This document shows positions 38,062 to 46,350 of a DNA stretch of 64,000 nucleotides, one piece after another. This DNA comes from Solitalea koreensis (GTDB lineage Bacteria > Bacteroidota > Bacteroidia > Sphingobacteriales > Sphingobacteriaceae): the NCBI RefSeq assembly GCF_900182575.1, contig NZ_FXSZ01000007.1:94682-158681 (forward strand). The letters are read 5' to 3'. Position 1 is the first letter of the stretch. Every line of letters starts with the position of its first letter. The translations under genes and the position numbers were made by a program. The notes below the pieces were generated by a model, which ran no database searches, was not told the origin of the DNA, and worked only from the letters and a program-made list of their open reading frames with translations.

Positions 38062-39195
38062 ATGAAAAAGATTGTATTGATCGCAGCTTGCTTATTGCCT
38101 CTTGCTGTAATGGCGCAAAGCCCGGGTAAATTTAGCATAACCGCCAAGGTAGGCAATTTGGGCTCGCCGGCAAAGGCTTTTTTAACGTATGGACCGAAGG
38201 ATAATCCTATTACCGACTCGGTTGATATTGTGGGCGGCAAATTTGTATTTACAGGAACCGTGACTGATATCAGCATGGCTACGCTGAAAATTAAACACGA
38301 CACAGCTCCTGCTAAAGGTAAAGGTGATGAATTCACAATTTATCTTGAACCTGTTCCAATGCAAGTTGTATCGGCAACAGATTCAATAAAACATGCTGTT
38401 GTAACAGGTTCAAAAGTAAATGAGGACGCTGCTAAACTTAGAGTATTAGCGAAACCGGTTGTTGAAAAAAATGAGGCTTTAAGAAATGACCTTTTTGCTA
38501 ATGGTCCTGATGTCCGTAAAGATGAAGAATTCATGAAACAAATTATGGCCCGTAAAGAATCCATCAAAAATGAAGCAAATGAAATCCAAAAAGCGTTTAT
38601 CGCAGCAAACCCTGATTCTTATATAAGTTTATTGGCCTATCAAATGATTACGGATGTGCAAGCTGATCCTAAAGCTGCTGAAGCCGGTTTCAATAAATTC
38701 CCTGCTGCTTTAAAAGCAACAGATGTTGGGAAGAGCATTCGCAAAGCAATTGATCAGGCAAAACAAACCGGGGTAGGTAAAACAGCAATGGATTTCACTC
38801 AAAATGATGTGAATGACAAGCCGGTTAAATTATCTGATTTCCGCGGAAAATATGTGCTGCTTGATTTCTGGGCTTCATGGTGTGGCCCTTGTCGTCAAGA
38901 AAACCCTAACGTAGTAGCTGCCTACAACAAGTTCAAAGACAAAAAATTTACAGTTCTGGGTGTTTCTTTAGATGGCCCCGGTAAAAAACAAGATTGGTTA
39001 AATGCTATTGAAAAAGATGGTCTGGCCTGGACCCAAGTGAGTGATTTACAAGGATGGAAAAATGCAGCCTCGAACATGTACGGTGTAACTGGCATACCTG
39101 CTAACTATTTAATCGATCCTACAGGTAAAATCATCGCTAAAAATGTTAGAGGTGAGGAATTGCAGAAAAAGCTTGCGGAGCTTTTAGGAAAATAA
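38062..39195 (+). CDS. TlpA-like thiol-disulfide oxidoreductase with DUF4369-type N-terminus
   Basis: This exported thioredoxin-fold protein keeps periplasmic cysteines reduced or exchanges disulfides. The signal peptide ends near LAVMAQ. Residues about 20-110 form a beta-rich DUF4369-like domain, a helical linker follows, and the thioredoxin domain (about 235-377) has the active site WASWCGPC with Cys274 and Cys277, cis-proline in TGIPANYLID, and intact core strands. It is the last gene of the sigma-FecR-SusC-SusD set and is followed by a terminator. Such TlpA proteins often accompany this SusC type; the partner protein is unknown. Confidence 0.93.
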   Translation: MKKIVLIAACLLPLAVMAQSPGKFSITAKVGNLGSPAKAFLTYGPKDNPITDSVDIVGGKFVFTGTVTDISMATLKIKHDTAPAKGKGDEFTIYLEPVPMQVVSATDSIKHAVVTGSKVNEDAAKLRVLAKPVVEKNEALRNDLFANGPDVRKDEEFMKQIMARKESIKNEANEIQKAFIAANPDSYISLLAYQMITDVQADPKAAEAGFNKFPAALKATDVGKSIRKAIDQAKQTGVGKTAMDFTQNDVNDKPVKLSDFRGKYVLLDFWASWCGPCRQENPNVVAAYNKFKDKKFTVLGVSLDGPGKKQDWLNAIEKDGLAWTQVSDLQGWKNAASNMYGVTGIPANYLIDPTGKIIAKNVRGEELQKKLAELLGK

Positions 39196-39218
39196 AATAG
39201 AAGAGAAATAATCAAATG

Positions 39219-39255
39219 AAAAAAAGGTGTCCAAGTATCGATGGCACCTTTTTTT
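39219..39255 (+). terminator. intrinsic terminator after tlpA-like gene
   Basis: An A-rich arm ending GGTG pairs with CACC followed by TTTTTTT, giving an 11-bp stem with a U-run. It closes the operon. Confidence 0.78.
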
Positions 39256-39556
39256 GAATGGATTTCAAATTGTAAATTGACTAAAATATCTCATAGCAGA
39301 TTTTTTAAAATTATCAAAACAGCTAATCGAAAAAGATAAATCTTCTTATTCTCAGCCCAATCTATTTAGGAGAAAATACCGATTTTGTTATGTCAAAGAA
39401 CTTATCGAAATTGGCTTTAAGTTGTGCATGGAAGAAGTAAATACTGGGTCGTTTTTTCTTCTTCAAAATTCTGTTAATCAGTTGTGTGCGCAACTTTTTA
39501 TTCCAATTTATCCCCAAATTTTAATATCAATCACACAACGGATTTTATTATTTTAA
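39256..39556. other. gene-free stretch between terminator and IS relic
   Basis: This is AT-rich sequence with no supportable gene. Its right boundary is the end of the inverted transposase relic. Confidence 0.4.
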
Positions 39557-39845
39557 ATCATTGCTGTCCGTTAAAAAAAACTTGCCCAATATTTCGTGCC
39601 GTCAGAATGTTAATAGAGGGCATTCCTTTGTTTTTTTTCAATAGAACCGCCCTATGTTTGAAAAAGCGTTAATTGTCCTTTTTACGATTATTTAATTCAC
39701 TCCAATCTCCATCAGGTTTTTTCAGGAATTTGAACAAGTCTATATAGGTCATTAAGTGGTAACGGATGACGGACATCATGATCGAGAAGGCCCATCTCCA
39801 ATTCGCTTTTCGTTGGATAGCCAAATGGGATCAGCTGAATATTCA
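39557..39845 (-). mobile_element. relic of an insertion sequence: transposase 3' end and terminal region, copy 2 (inverted)
   Basis: Read on the minus strand this segment encodes IQRKANWRWAFSIMMSVIRY then HLMTYIDLFKFLKKPDGDW, nearly the same as copy 1 at 30155. A one-base deletion in the A-run after SELNNRKK destroys the last codons. The same non-coding end follows, to 39557. Upstream of this (39846-39924) the sequence no longer matches copy 1. The pair points in opposite directions and brackets the locus at 30642-39195. Confidence 0.7.
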
Positions 39846-39990
39846 TTGGTGATTGATACTCAGTAAGTTTATGGCTATTTTTGAAGACAGGGTTAAAGTC
39901 TGAGACCCTAACCCCGAATTTCATTTACACACTTTTTCTGGATACTGAAAGCAATAAATCCTTCTTTATAAATTATTCATAAATATCAAT

Positions 39991-41226
39991 ATGGTTAAAA
40001 TTAAAATTTGGATTAAAGACCGTTATCGGCAGGCAGTAAACAGCATTGCGTTTTATCCCGCTATTATTGCTATATCTTTTCTCCTGATTTCATTCCTAAG
40101 CATATCCTTTGATTTTTCCGAACAGGGGAAACAATTCAAATCACAATTACACTTGCTTCGGTTGCGTGATGCTTCCACTGCGCGAAGTATTATTTCCTCC
40201 ATCGCTGCCGGAATTATTTCGCTCACTGTATTTAGTTTTTCAATGGTGATGATTGTGCTGAACCAGACCGCTTCACAAATGAGTAACCGCATTTTAGACA
40301 AGTTAATCGGAAGCCGGTTCCATCAAGTTGTTTTAGGTGTATATGTAGGTACTATCGTATATGCTCTTTTTTTATTAAGCTCTATCAGGGATATCGACTC
40401 CGGTATCCGCATTCCTGCTTTGAGCACCTATTTATTAATTCTGATTACGATACTGGATGTGTTTCTTTTTATTTATTTTCTTCATTACATCACACAATCT
40501 GTAAAGTATGAAGTAATCATTCGCAGAATATTTAAAGAAACCAAACTTCAATTGGAACATAAATGCTGTTTATCAGAAGAACCTTCGGCATCCCCTTTGA
40601 TTGAAAACGCCTCGGTTATTTATTCTGAAGCTTCAGGGATTTATGAAAACTTTGAAAAACATTCGTTGCTTGATATATGCCATGAAAATGATTGCACGCT
40701 ACAGATTTTACCCGCGCCCGGTACATTTATTTTAAAAGGTTTGCCGATTGTAAATTCTGATAAACGACTACCTCGCGATGTAATGAGTAAGATAAATGAC
40801 TCGGTGAATATACGTGTTACAGAATCTGTTGAAGAAAACTTTTTCTATGGCTTTCGCCAATTGAGTGAAGTGGCGATTAAAGCGCTTAGTCCCGGTATTA
40901 ATGACCCCGGCACTGCGATTGAATGCATGAGGGCTTTATTTAAATTATATGCTCACAGGTTGTGTCATTTTCCTGACAATGTAATTAAAAATGAAAAATA
41001 TAAAACAAGAATTATCATCAACGAATTATCATTCGAAGATATATTTGAAACAACCCTATTGCCCATTTGGGATTATGGAAAAAACGACAGAATGATACAG
41101 CATGAAATCCGGCATCTTTTAACGATGCTTTTTTCATTAAACCAAAATACATCTGTCGAACAATTATTACATGAAGTAGAATTGAAAATTCTGAAGGAGA
41201 ATAAGTCCAATAAAAATATTTTATAA
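39991..41226 (+). CDS. DUF2254 family integral membrane protein
   Basis: This is a predicted inner-membrane protein of the DUF2254 family, whose function is unknown. Four membrane segments occupy the first half (about 18-40, 68-92, 113-130 and 144-168), followed by a soluble C-terminal region with SPGINDPGTAIECM, the conserved piece by which I recognise the family. The length is 411 residues, usual for the family. It is followed by a 380-bp gap and then by genes for ribosome hibernation and copper export, so the neighbourhood may be stress-related. Confidence 0.82.
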   Translation: MVKIKIWIKDRYRQAVNSIAFYPAIIAISFLLISFLSISFDFSEQGKQFKSQLHLLRLRDASTARSIISSIAAGIISLTVFSFSMVMIVLNQTASQMSNRILDKLIGSRFHQVVLGVYVGTIVYALFLLSSIRDIDSGIRIPALSTYLLILITILDVFLFIYFLHYITQSVKYEVIIRRIFKETKLQLEHKCCLSEEPSASPLIENASVIYSEASGIYENFEKHSLLDICHENDCTLQILPAPGTFILKGLPIVNSDKRLPRDVMSKINDSVNIRVTESVEENFFYGFRQLSEVAIKALSPGINDPGTAIECMRALFKLYAHRLCHFPDNVIKNEKYKTRIIINELSFEDIFETTLLPIWDYGKNDRMIQHEIRHLLTMLFSLNQNTSVEQLLHEVELKILKENKSNKNIL

Positions 41227-41397
41227 ATTCCGAAATCAAACATTCACTTTTAATAATACTGAAAGATCCATTGAAGAAAAGGATGTAAAAGTCATTTTGG
41301 TGCTAAGTGTTCGGTAAATTATTAAAAATCAGTAAATTAGGCAATGTTGATGGCGTAGAAAAATCAATTCTTTCAGAATTAGGTACTTGATTTTAAA

Positions 41398-41502
41398 ATG
41401 CATGCGGGGGATGATATTCATACTCAAAATAAGCCTGTTCCTGAACGGACTCCACAAAGATCTCGCGAAAAACCCATAGATCCCAATCGATATATTCCAT
41501 AG
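41398..41502 (+). CDS. possible 34-residue proline/arginine-rich microprotein
   Basis: A short frame starts at ATG 41398 and ends at 41502. The product, beginning MHAGDDIHTQNKPVPERT and ending KPIDPNRYIP, is rich in Pro, Arg and Lys and would be disordered. Small disordered Pro-rich proteins occur in Bacteroidota stress regions. There is no clear ribosome binding site, so it may also be a remnant. Otherwise the gap 41227-41606 holds nothing recognisable. Confidence 0.3.
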   Translation: MHAGDDIHTQNKPVPERTPQRSREKPIDPNRYIP

Positions 41503-41606
41503 CGAGTACTACAACGGTCGCGGAAGTACCGGGAGAGTAGATAATATGGTGGATGTCATTTGTCAATCAGAAGTTGTGATAATTCTAACATAAAATTATA
41601 TCCATT

Positions 41607-41921
41607 ATGATTATTCAATTTAATACCGATAAAAATATAAATGGAAGCGAAGAACTCAATGCTTCATTTATTAGTTTAATATCAAACAAATTAAGCAGGT
41701 TTAGTGATCAGATAACGAGGATTGAAGCTCATTTATCCGACGTTAATGCTAATAAGGAAGGTCAAAATGATATACGATGCCTACTTGAAGCCCGACTGGA
41801 GGGAATGCAGCCCATCGCCGTAACGAACAAGGCAAATACTAAAGAAGAGGCCGTAGAAGGGGCACTTGATAAGTTAAAAACCTCGCTTGATACTATACTT
41901 GGCCGCTTAAAAAATCATTAG
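41607..41921 (+). CDS. HPF/RaiA-like ribosome hibernation factor
   Basis: This 104-residue protein resembles the short ribosome-associated hibernation factors that bind the 30S decoding region in stress. It shows the family pattern: an N-terminal strand (MIIQFNTDKN), a helix with KLSRFSDQITRIEAHLSDVN leading to the acidic strand, then CLLEARLEGMQPIAVTNKANTKEEAVEGALDKLKTSLD. The match is to the divergent HPF-like form found beside stress genes rather than the main housekeeping copy. The next gene follows after 51 bp. Confidence 0.72.
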   Translation: MIIQFNTDKNINGSEELNASFISLISNKLSRFSDQITRIEAHLSDVNANKEGQNDIRCLLEARLEGMQPIAVTNKANTKEEAVEGALDKLKTSLDTILGRLKNH

Positions 41922-41972
41922 TAAGGTAAATGCTTCTTTTCGTGTTAATAAAACCCCTAACTCTACAAACAA

Positions 41973-42302
41973 ATGAAGTTTGTAAAACCTATTGAAAAGG
42001 TGTACATGGAATCTTTGGTGACCATTCTCGAATCCTTAAATGCCACTGGCTTTGAAACGCAATTTAAAGCCACCTCATACGGTTTGCTGTCGTTAGCTAC
42101 TCAAAAAACTTTTCAGCCTAATGAAGTTAAAGTATTACATTTTTATCGCTTCGAAGGAGAATCCAACCCAGACGATAGCTCTATTTTGTATGCGATTGAA
42201 ACCAAAAATGGAGAAAAAGGTACTCTAGTTGATGGGTATGGTGTTTTCAGTGATTCACAGGTCAGTAACTTTATGATAAAGGTGGAAGAAATCCATAAAT
42301 AA
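41973..42302 (+). CDS. small conserved protein of the family often mislabelled phosphoribosylpyrophosphate synthetase
   Basis: This 109-residue soluble protein has no PRPP-synthetase motif (no PP loop or flexible-loop signature), although relatives are often given that name in Bacteroidota genomes. The recognisable core is FYRFEGESNPDDSSILYAI followed by KGTLVDGYGVFSD. No enzymatic residue set is apparent. It lies 51 bp after the HPF-like gene and 23 bp before the copper ATPase gene and is probably co-transcribed, which suggests a role in the same stress or metal response. Confidence 0.65.
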   Translation: MKFVKPIEKVYMESLVTILESLNATGFETQFKATSYGLLSLATQKTFQPNEVKVLHFYRFEGESNPDDSSILYAIETKNGEKGTLVDGYGVFSDSQVSNFMIKVEEIHK

Positions 42303-42325
42303 TTGTCAAAAAAAGAATTTAATAA

Positions 42326-44572
42326 ATGGAAAAATCGTTGAGTGATCATTATTACTGCCCCATGCATTGTGAGGGGGATAAAAAGTATGATAATGTGGGA
42401 GAATGCCCAGTTTGTGGAATGCAGTTAGTAAAAGAAGAGAGGGCTCCCATCAATTCAGCAAAGTTCAGGTGCCCAATGCATCCCGAAATTATTCGGAATG
42501 AACCCGGAGCCTGTCCCATATGCGGAATGGACCTTGTTCCATTAAAAGTGAATGTGCAAGAGGAAGACAAAAGCTATAAAACATTACTTCATAAATTTAC
42601 AATCGCTTGCATTTTTACGATTCCAATTTTCATCCTCGCGATGTCGGAGATGATACCCAATAATCCGCTATATAACATTACAAGCTTAAAAAATTGGAAT
42701 TGGGTGCAATTAATACTTTCTGTCCCTGTAGTGTTTTATGCTTCTTGGATGTTCTTTCAGCGCGCCTGGCGATCAATTGTTAGTTGGAATTTAAACATGT
42801 TTACCTTGATTGGTATTGGGGCAGGGGTGGCGTGGCTTTTTAGTGTAGTTGCATTGATCTTTCCTAACGTTTTTCCGAATCAGTTTAAAACGCATCACGG
42901 AACGGTATATATTTATTTTGAAGCAGCTACCGTAATTTTAACATTGGTGTTATTGGGTCAGCTTTTAGAGGCCCGAGCTCATAGCAAAACTAATAGTGCC
43001 ATTAAAGAACTATTAAAACTTGCACCCAATAAGGCTACCAAAATAGTTAATGGAAAAGAGCAAGTAGTTGCCATAAATACTATTCAAAAAGACGATTTGC
43101 TACGTGTAAAACCGGGTGAAAAAATTCCTGTGGATGGAAGTATACTGGAAGGCGAGGCTGTCATAGATGAGTCCATGATTTCCGGAGAACCAATTCCTGT
43201 AGAAAAAGGAAAAGGAGCTGCTGTTAGTTCAGGCACGATAAACGGAAACAAAACTTTTGTGATGAAGGCTGAAAAAGTAGGCTCGGAAACCTTGCTTGCC
43301 AAAATTATTGAAATGGTAAATACTGCAAGTCACTCAAAGGCCCCTATCCAAAAACTAGCTGATAAAATTTCTGGTTACTTTGTTCCGATTGTAGTAGCCA
43401 TTTCAATAATTACATTTATAGTTTGGGCGATCTACGGCCCCGAACCATCCTATGTGTATGCGCTTGTAAATTCCATTGCAGTATTAATTATTGCTTGTCC
43501 TTGTGCATTGGGCCTGGCTACTCCAATGTCTGTTATGGTAGGTGTTGGAAAAGGAGCGCAATCGGGTGTACTAATTAAAGATGCCGAATCACTCGAAAAA
43601 ATGAATAAAATGGATGTATTAATTATCGATAAAACTGGCACCATAACAGAAGGAAAACCATCTGTAGAAAAGATAGTGAGTGCAGATTCTGAATTTTCTG
43701 AAAATGATATCCTTCAAAAAATAGTTTCATTAAACAGCAGTAGTGAACATCCATTGGCTCAGGCCGTCATTCATTATGGAGAAGAAATGAAAATTTCATC
43801 AAAACCCATTTCAAATTTTGAGGCAGTTACAGGAAAAGGAGTAACGGGAATGTTTGAAGGTGCTAAACTGGCATTCGGTAACGAAAAATTAATGGAGCAG
43901 GTGAAAGCAGTTATTTCTCCCGAATTGCATAAACAGGTAAAGGATGAGCAAAAAATGGGTAAAACTGTTTCTTATCTATCTGAGGGTAATAGAACTATTG
44001 GGTTTGTAGTGATTTCGGATAAAATTAAAGCTTCGACTAAAGAAGCCATTCACAAATTACAGCATGAAGGTTTGAAGGTGATCATGTTTACCGGTGATAA
44101 TGAAGATACGGCTAAAGCTGTAAGCGAGAGGTTGAGTTTGGATGGATACAATGCCCAAATGCTGCCCGAAGATAAATTGAGGGAAATAAAGTATTTGCAA
44201 ACCCAAGGCAAAAAAGTAGCAATGGCTGGTGACGGAATTAATGATGCGCCGGCTTTGTCGCAAGCTGATATTGGTATTGCAATGGGTACCGGAACGGATG
44301 TGGCCATAGAAAGTGCATCCATCACGTTAGTTAAAGGCAATCTTAATGGCATTGTCAAAGCACGATTGTTAAGTCACAAAGTGATGCGAAACATTAAGGA
44401 AAATCTGTTATTTGCTTTAGGGTATAATGCCTTGGGCATTCCAATCGCAGCAGGAATTTTATTCCCACTATTTGGGTTATTGCTTTCTCCTATGATTGCA
44501 GCATTGGCCATGAGTTTCAGTTCATTATCAGTTATTGTGAATGCTCTCAGGTTAAGAAATGCAAAATTATAA
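42326..44572 (+). CDS. copper-type P1B ATPase with two zinc-ribbon-like heavy-metal-binding domains
   Basis: This inner-membrane pump exports Cu(I) or Ag(I) at the cost of ATP. The N-terminus has two heavy-metal-binding repeats, YYCPMHCEGDKKYDNVGECP and FRCPMHPEIIRNEPGACPIC, each with paired Cys, instead of the usual HMA domains. Eight membrane segments are expected. The transport motif CPC is at 391-393 in ACPCALGLATP, the phosphorylated Asp435 is in DKTGTITEG, and SGEPIPVEK (actuator), the SEHPLAQAV histidine-proline motif and GDGINDAPAL are all present. The 748 residues form an intact enzyme. No CopZ chaperone or CueR regulator lies nearby in the window. Confidence 0.94.
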   Translation: MEKSLSDHYYCPMHCEGDKKYDNVGECPVCGMQLVKEERAPINSAKFRCPMHPEIIRNEPGACPICGMDLVPLKVNVQEEDKSYKTLLHKFTIACIFTIPIFILAMSEMIPNNPLYNITSLKNWNWVQLILSVPVVFYASWMFFQRAWRSIVSWNLNMFTLIGIGAGVAWLFSVVALIFPNVFPNQFKTHHGTVYIYFEAATVILTLVLLGQLLEARAHSKTNSAIKELLKLAPNKATKIVNGKEQVVAINTIQKDDLLRVKPGEKIPVDGSILEGEAVIDESMISGEPIPVEKGKGAAVSSGTINGNKTFVMKAEKVGSETLLAKIIEMVNTASHSKAPIQKLADKISGYFVPIVVAISIITFIVWAIYGPEPSYVYALVNSIAVLIIACPCALGLATPMSVMVGVGKGAQSGVLIKDAESLEKMNKMDVLIIDKTGTITEGKPSVEKIVSADSEFSENDILQKIVSLNSSSEHPLAQAVIHYGEEMKISSKPISNFEAVTGKGVTGMFEGAKLAFGNEKLMEQVKAVISPELHKQVKDEQKMGKTVSYLSEGNRTIGFVVISDKIKASTKEAIHKLQHEGLKVIMFTGDNEDTAKAVSERLSLDGYNAQMLPEDKLREIKYLQTQGKKVAMAGDGINDAPALSQADIGIAMGTGTDVAIESASITLVKGNLNGIVKARLLSHKVMRNIKENLLFALGYNALGIPIAAGILFPLFGLLLSPMIAALAMSFSSLSVIVNALRLRNAKL

Positions 44573-44870
44573 TTAAAAGTTATTAAACTTTATTCATAAG
44601 CAAGAGTTTACTGTTTGTTAAAATTTTCAATTATAACGTTTGCGACTACCTTTAGCTACCTATAGTAAGCTTCCCCGATACCATAGGTTTGAAATTTGAT
44701 TCTGTAGATAAGGTTTTCTTTTTGTTCTCGTCAGAAATGCTCATTTCAAATCGAATAAGCGATTAAGGCTTATTAGTCTTCATCAAAATACTGAGAATAA
44801 GTTTTTATGCTTCTTATATCCTGTGAATTATTTTTTACAGCTATTCTTAGCCTTTTATTTAATTGGTTCA

Positions 44871-45356
44871 TTAATATGAGAAAGTAACAAAAATGCCTTC
44901 AATTGAAATAAAAAATGCAAGTAACAAAATTGATTTCAAGGAAATAAAAGAGCTTAAGATGGTTATAAAGTTGAATGTTATTGTAGGATTTTCATTCGCC
45001 CCAACAGGCATAAAATGCAAAGGATAAATTACAGTAATCGGAAACATAATCATTAGCAGAATAATTATAGCTTTCAATGGTGTAATTGTGTCACCAAAAG
45101 AATTAAGGTCTTGAAAATTTTGTTTAAAATGTTGTATGGCAGTTTTAGATTCAATCTCCAATTTGTCAATAGCATCTTTCTCAGCATTAAGTTTGTCCCA
45201 TATACCTGTAAGTTCAATGTCAAACATTGGATTATAAGAACCACTTCTATCTGCCGATTTTCTTGGTTTATTTGTTGAATATATTAAATTAAATGCTTCT
45301 AAAACGACACTGTCATTCCGGTAAAGAATGGTGGCATATGGCGTATATTTTTTCAA
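44871..45356 (-). CDS. small membrane protein with coiled coil
   Basis: I do not recognise this 161-residue protein. After an N-terminal soluble part it has a likely coiled coil (about residues 51-85, WDKLNAEKDAIDKLEIESKT), followed by two hydrophobic segments (about 95-115 and 135-158). The reading frame opens with TTG at 45356; Met44 (MFDIELTG) is an alternative. Just upstream another open frame on the same strand overlaps it (see 45313-45465). The 300 bp to its left contain no gene. The divergent gene at 45457 encodes another membrane protein with a coiled coil, so the two may act together. Confidence 0.55.
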   Translation of the reverse strand: MKKYTPYATILYRNDSVVLEAFNLIYSTNKPRKSADRSGSYNPMFDIELTGIWDKLNAEKDAIDKLEIESKTAIQHFKQNFQDLNSFGDTITPLKAIIILLMIMFPITVIYPLHFMPVGANENPTITFNFITILSSFISLKSILLLAFFISIEGIFVTFSY

Positions 45357-45465
45357 GAATTTTCTCCTGAGCTAAATTTTCAAACTCCCCGCTGCGAATG
45401 GCTTCCTTTAGGTCACTATCGAATTGGACATTTAGGGTAATGGCAAAACTCCCTTTATGAATTAC
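45313..45465 (-). pseudogene. open frame fragment overlapping the TTG start of the gene at 44871-45356
   Basis: Read on the minus strand this frame gives SFAITLNVQFDSDLKEAIRS then GEFENLAQEKILEKIYA before a stop. It looks like natural protein, but no ATG, GTG or TTG begins it and it overlaps the start of the plus-strand gene at 45457. It may be the remnant 5' part of the minus-strand gene, now separated by a frameshift near 45350, or a chance frame. Confidence 0.25.
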
Positions 45466-46080
45466 TTAAACAGACTATCTAATTGGATTAACAAAGGCAT
45501 ACTGTTTTATTGGTTCTGTTTGTTTGTTTGGTTTTTGTTTTTATTAAAGACAATAAGCACATGCATGGGTATTGAGTTTAAGGATTCTGTTAGATACTAT
45601 GGACTTATTTTACAACTTATAGGTATGTTCGCAGTCATTAAGTCAATAATTGTAAAATTGAACCTGTTTCAATCCGAAGGAGTTATTAAATTAATTTGTG
45701 GTTACTTTAAGAGCTTTCCTAGGAGTGGTAAGATAAGGAATATTGAGGGTCAAATAGTAACCCCTCCATCAGATGAGGAACTTAATGTCCATGATAAATT
45801 AAATACGAACGAAGAAAATTTAGAAAAAATAATTACACATTTCTCGGAGGAAATTTCAGATATAAGAACAAAGCTTCTGGATACAAAACACTCAATGGGA
45901 GAGTTGAAGATGGAATTAAATGAAATGAATAATCAACATTCCTTTGTTATTACAAAAACAAATAATCTGGTTAAGAATTCTATTGTAGATATTGGATGGG
46001 ACCCCATGGGGGTGATTATTTTAATCTTTGGAGTGATTTTGTCTACTATATCTGAAATTATTTGTGTCCTTTTAAAGTGA
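45457..46080 (+). CDS. membrane protein with central coiled coil
   Basis: I do not recognise this 207-residue protein. Two hydrophobic segments near the N-terminus (about 15-31 and 45-65) precede a long heptad-rich helical region (about 107-163, NEENLEKIITHFSEEISDI and onward) and a final membrane segment at the C-terminus (about 182-204). It runs to 46080, just before a strong terminator and the tRNA remnant, so it belongs to the chromosomal backbone next to the island. It is divergent to the minus-strand membrane gene, with almost no space between. Confidence 0.6.
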   Translation: MNYLNRLSNWINKGILFYWFCLFVWFLFLLKTISTCMGIEFKDSVRYYGLILQLIGMFAVIKSIIVKLNLFQSEGVIKLICGYFKSFPRSGKIRNIEGQIVTPPSDEELNVHDKLNTNEENLEKIITHFSEEISDIRTKLLDTKHSMGELKMELNEMNNQHSFVITKTNNLVKNSIVDIGWDPMGVIILIFGVILSTISEIICVLLK

Positions 46081-46127
46081 TAGGTTAAATTCTGAGATTG
46101 GTGTCCGTGATATTGATCGTGAAAATT

Positions 46128-46165
46128 AAAAAACCGCTTTAAAGTATGATTTAAGGCGGTTTTTT
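46128..46165. terminator. bidirectional intrinsic terminator before the island
   Basis: A 16-bp stem, AAAAAACCGCTTTAAA with TTTAAGGCGGTTTTTT (one G-U pair), closes a GTATGA loop. It has A and T runs on both sides, so it works in both directions and insulates the island from the gene at 45457. Confidence 0.85.
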
Positions 46166-46175
46166 AATGTGTTCT

Positions 46176-46193
46176 GTGGAGCTGGAGGGACTC
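46176..46193 (-). other. attachment-site core: 18-bp remnant of a tRNA 3' end
   Basis: Read on the minus strand this is GAGTCCCTCCAGCTCCAC. It dissects exactly into the 3' part of a T-loop (GAGT), a T-stem strand (CCCTC), an acceptor strand (CAGCTCC), a discriminator A and a following C. No tRNA body adjoins it. A tyrosine integrase gene begins 157 bp to the right. This is the usual anatomy of the integrase-proximal end of an element inserted into a tRNA gene. The isotype cannot be told from this piece. Confidence 0.65.
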
Positions 46194-46350
46194 TATAATA
46201 AAATTCATCCAAATTCAACTTTCTCCAATAGAACACAATTTTTACTGCAATAACGGTTTTTTTGGGACATTCATGAAAAACAAGATTCAATAAATTTCAA
46301 TTCAATAAAGTTAAAATTGTATGTAAATTCGTATGTAAATTTTTAGGTAA

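Noticed and set aside
30340..39672. Similar small frames at 30340-30534 (minus) and 39484-39672 (plus)
   Set aside because: They share CCPxKKTCPIF-type sequence only because both are antisense readings of the duplicated IS terminus.
41973..42302. Phosphoribosylpyrophosphate synthetase
   Set aside because: Relatives often carry this name, but at 109 residues the protein lacks every catalytic motif of that enzyme.
46128..46193. A complete tRNA gene at the island edge
   Set aside because: Only the last 18 bases fit a tRNA; neither side offers an anticodon arm or D-arm.
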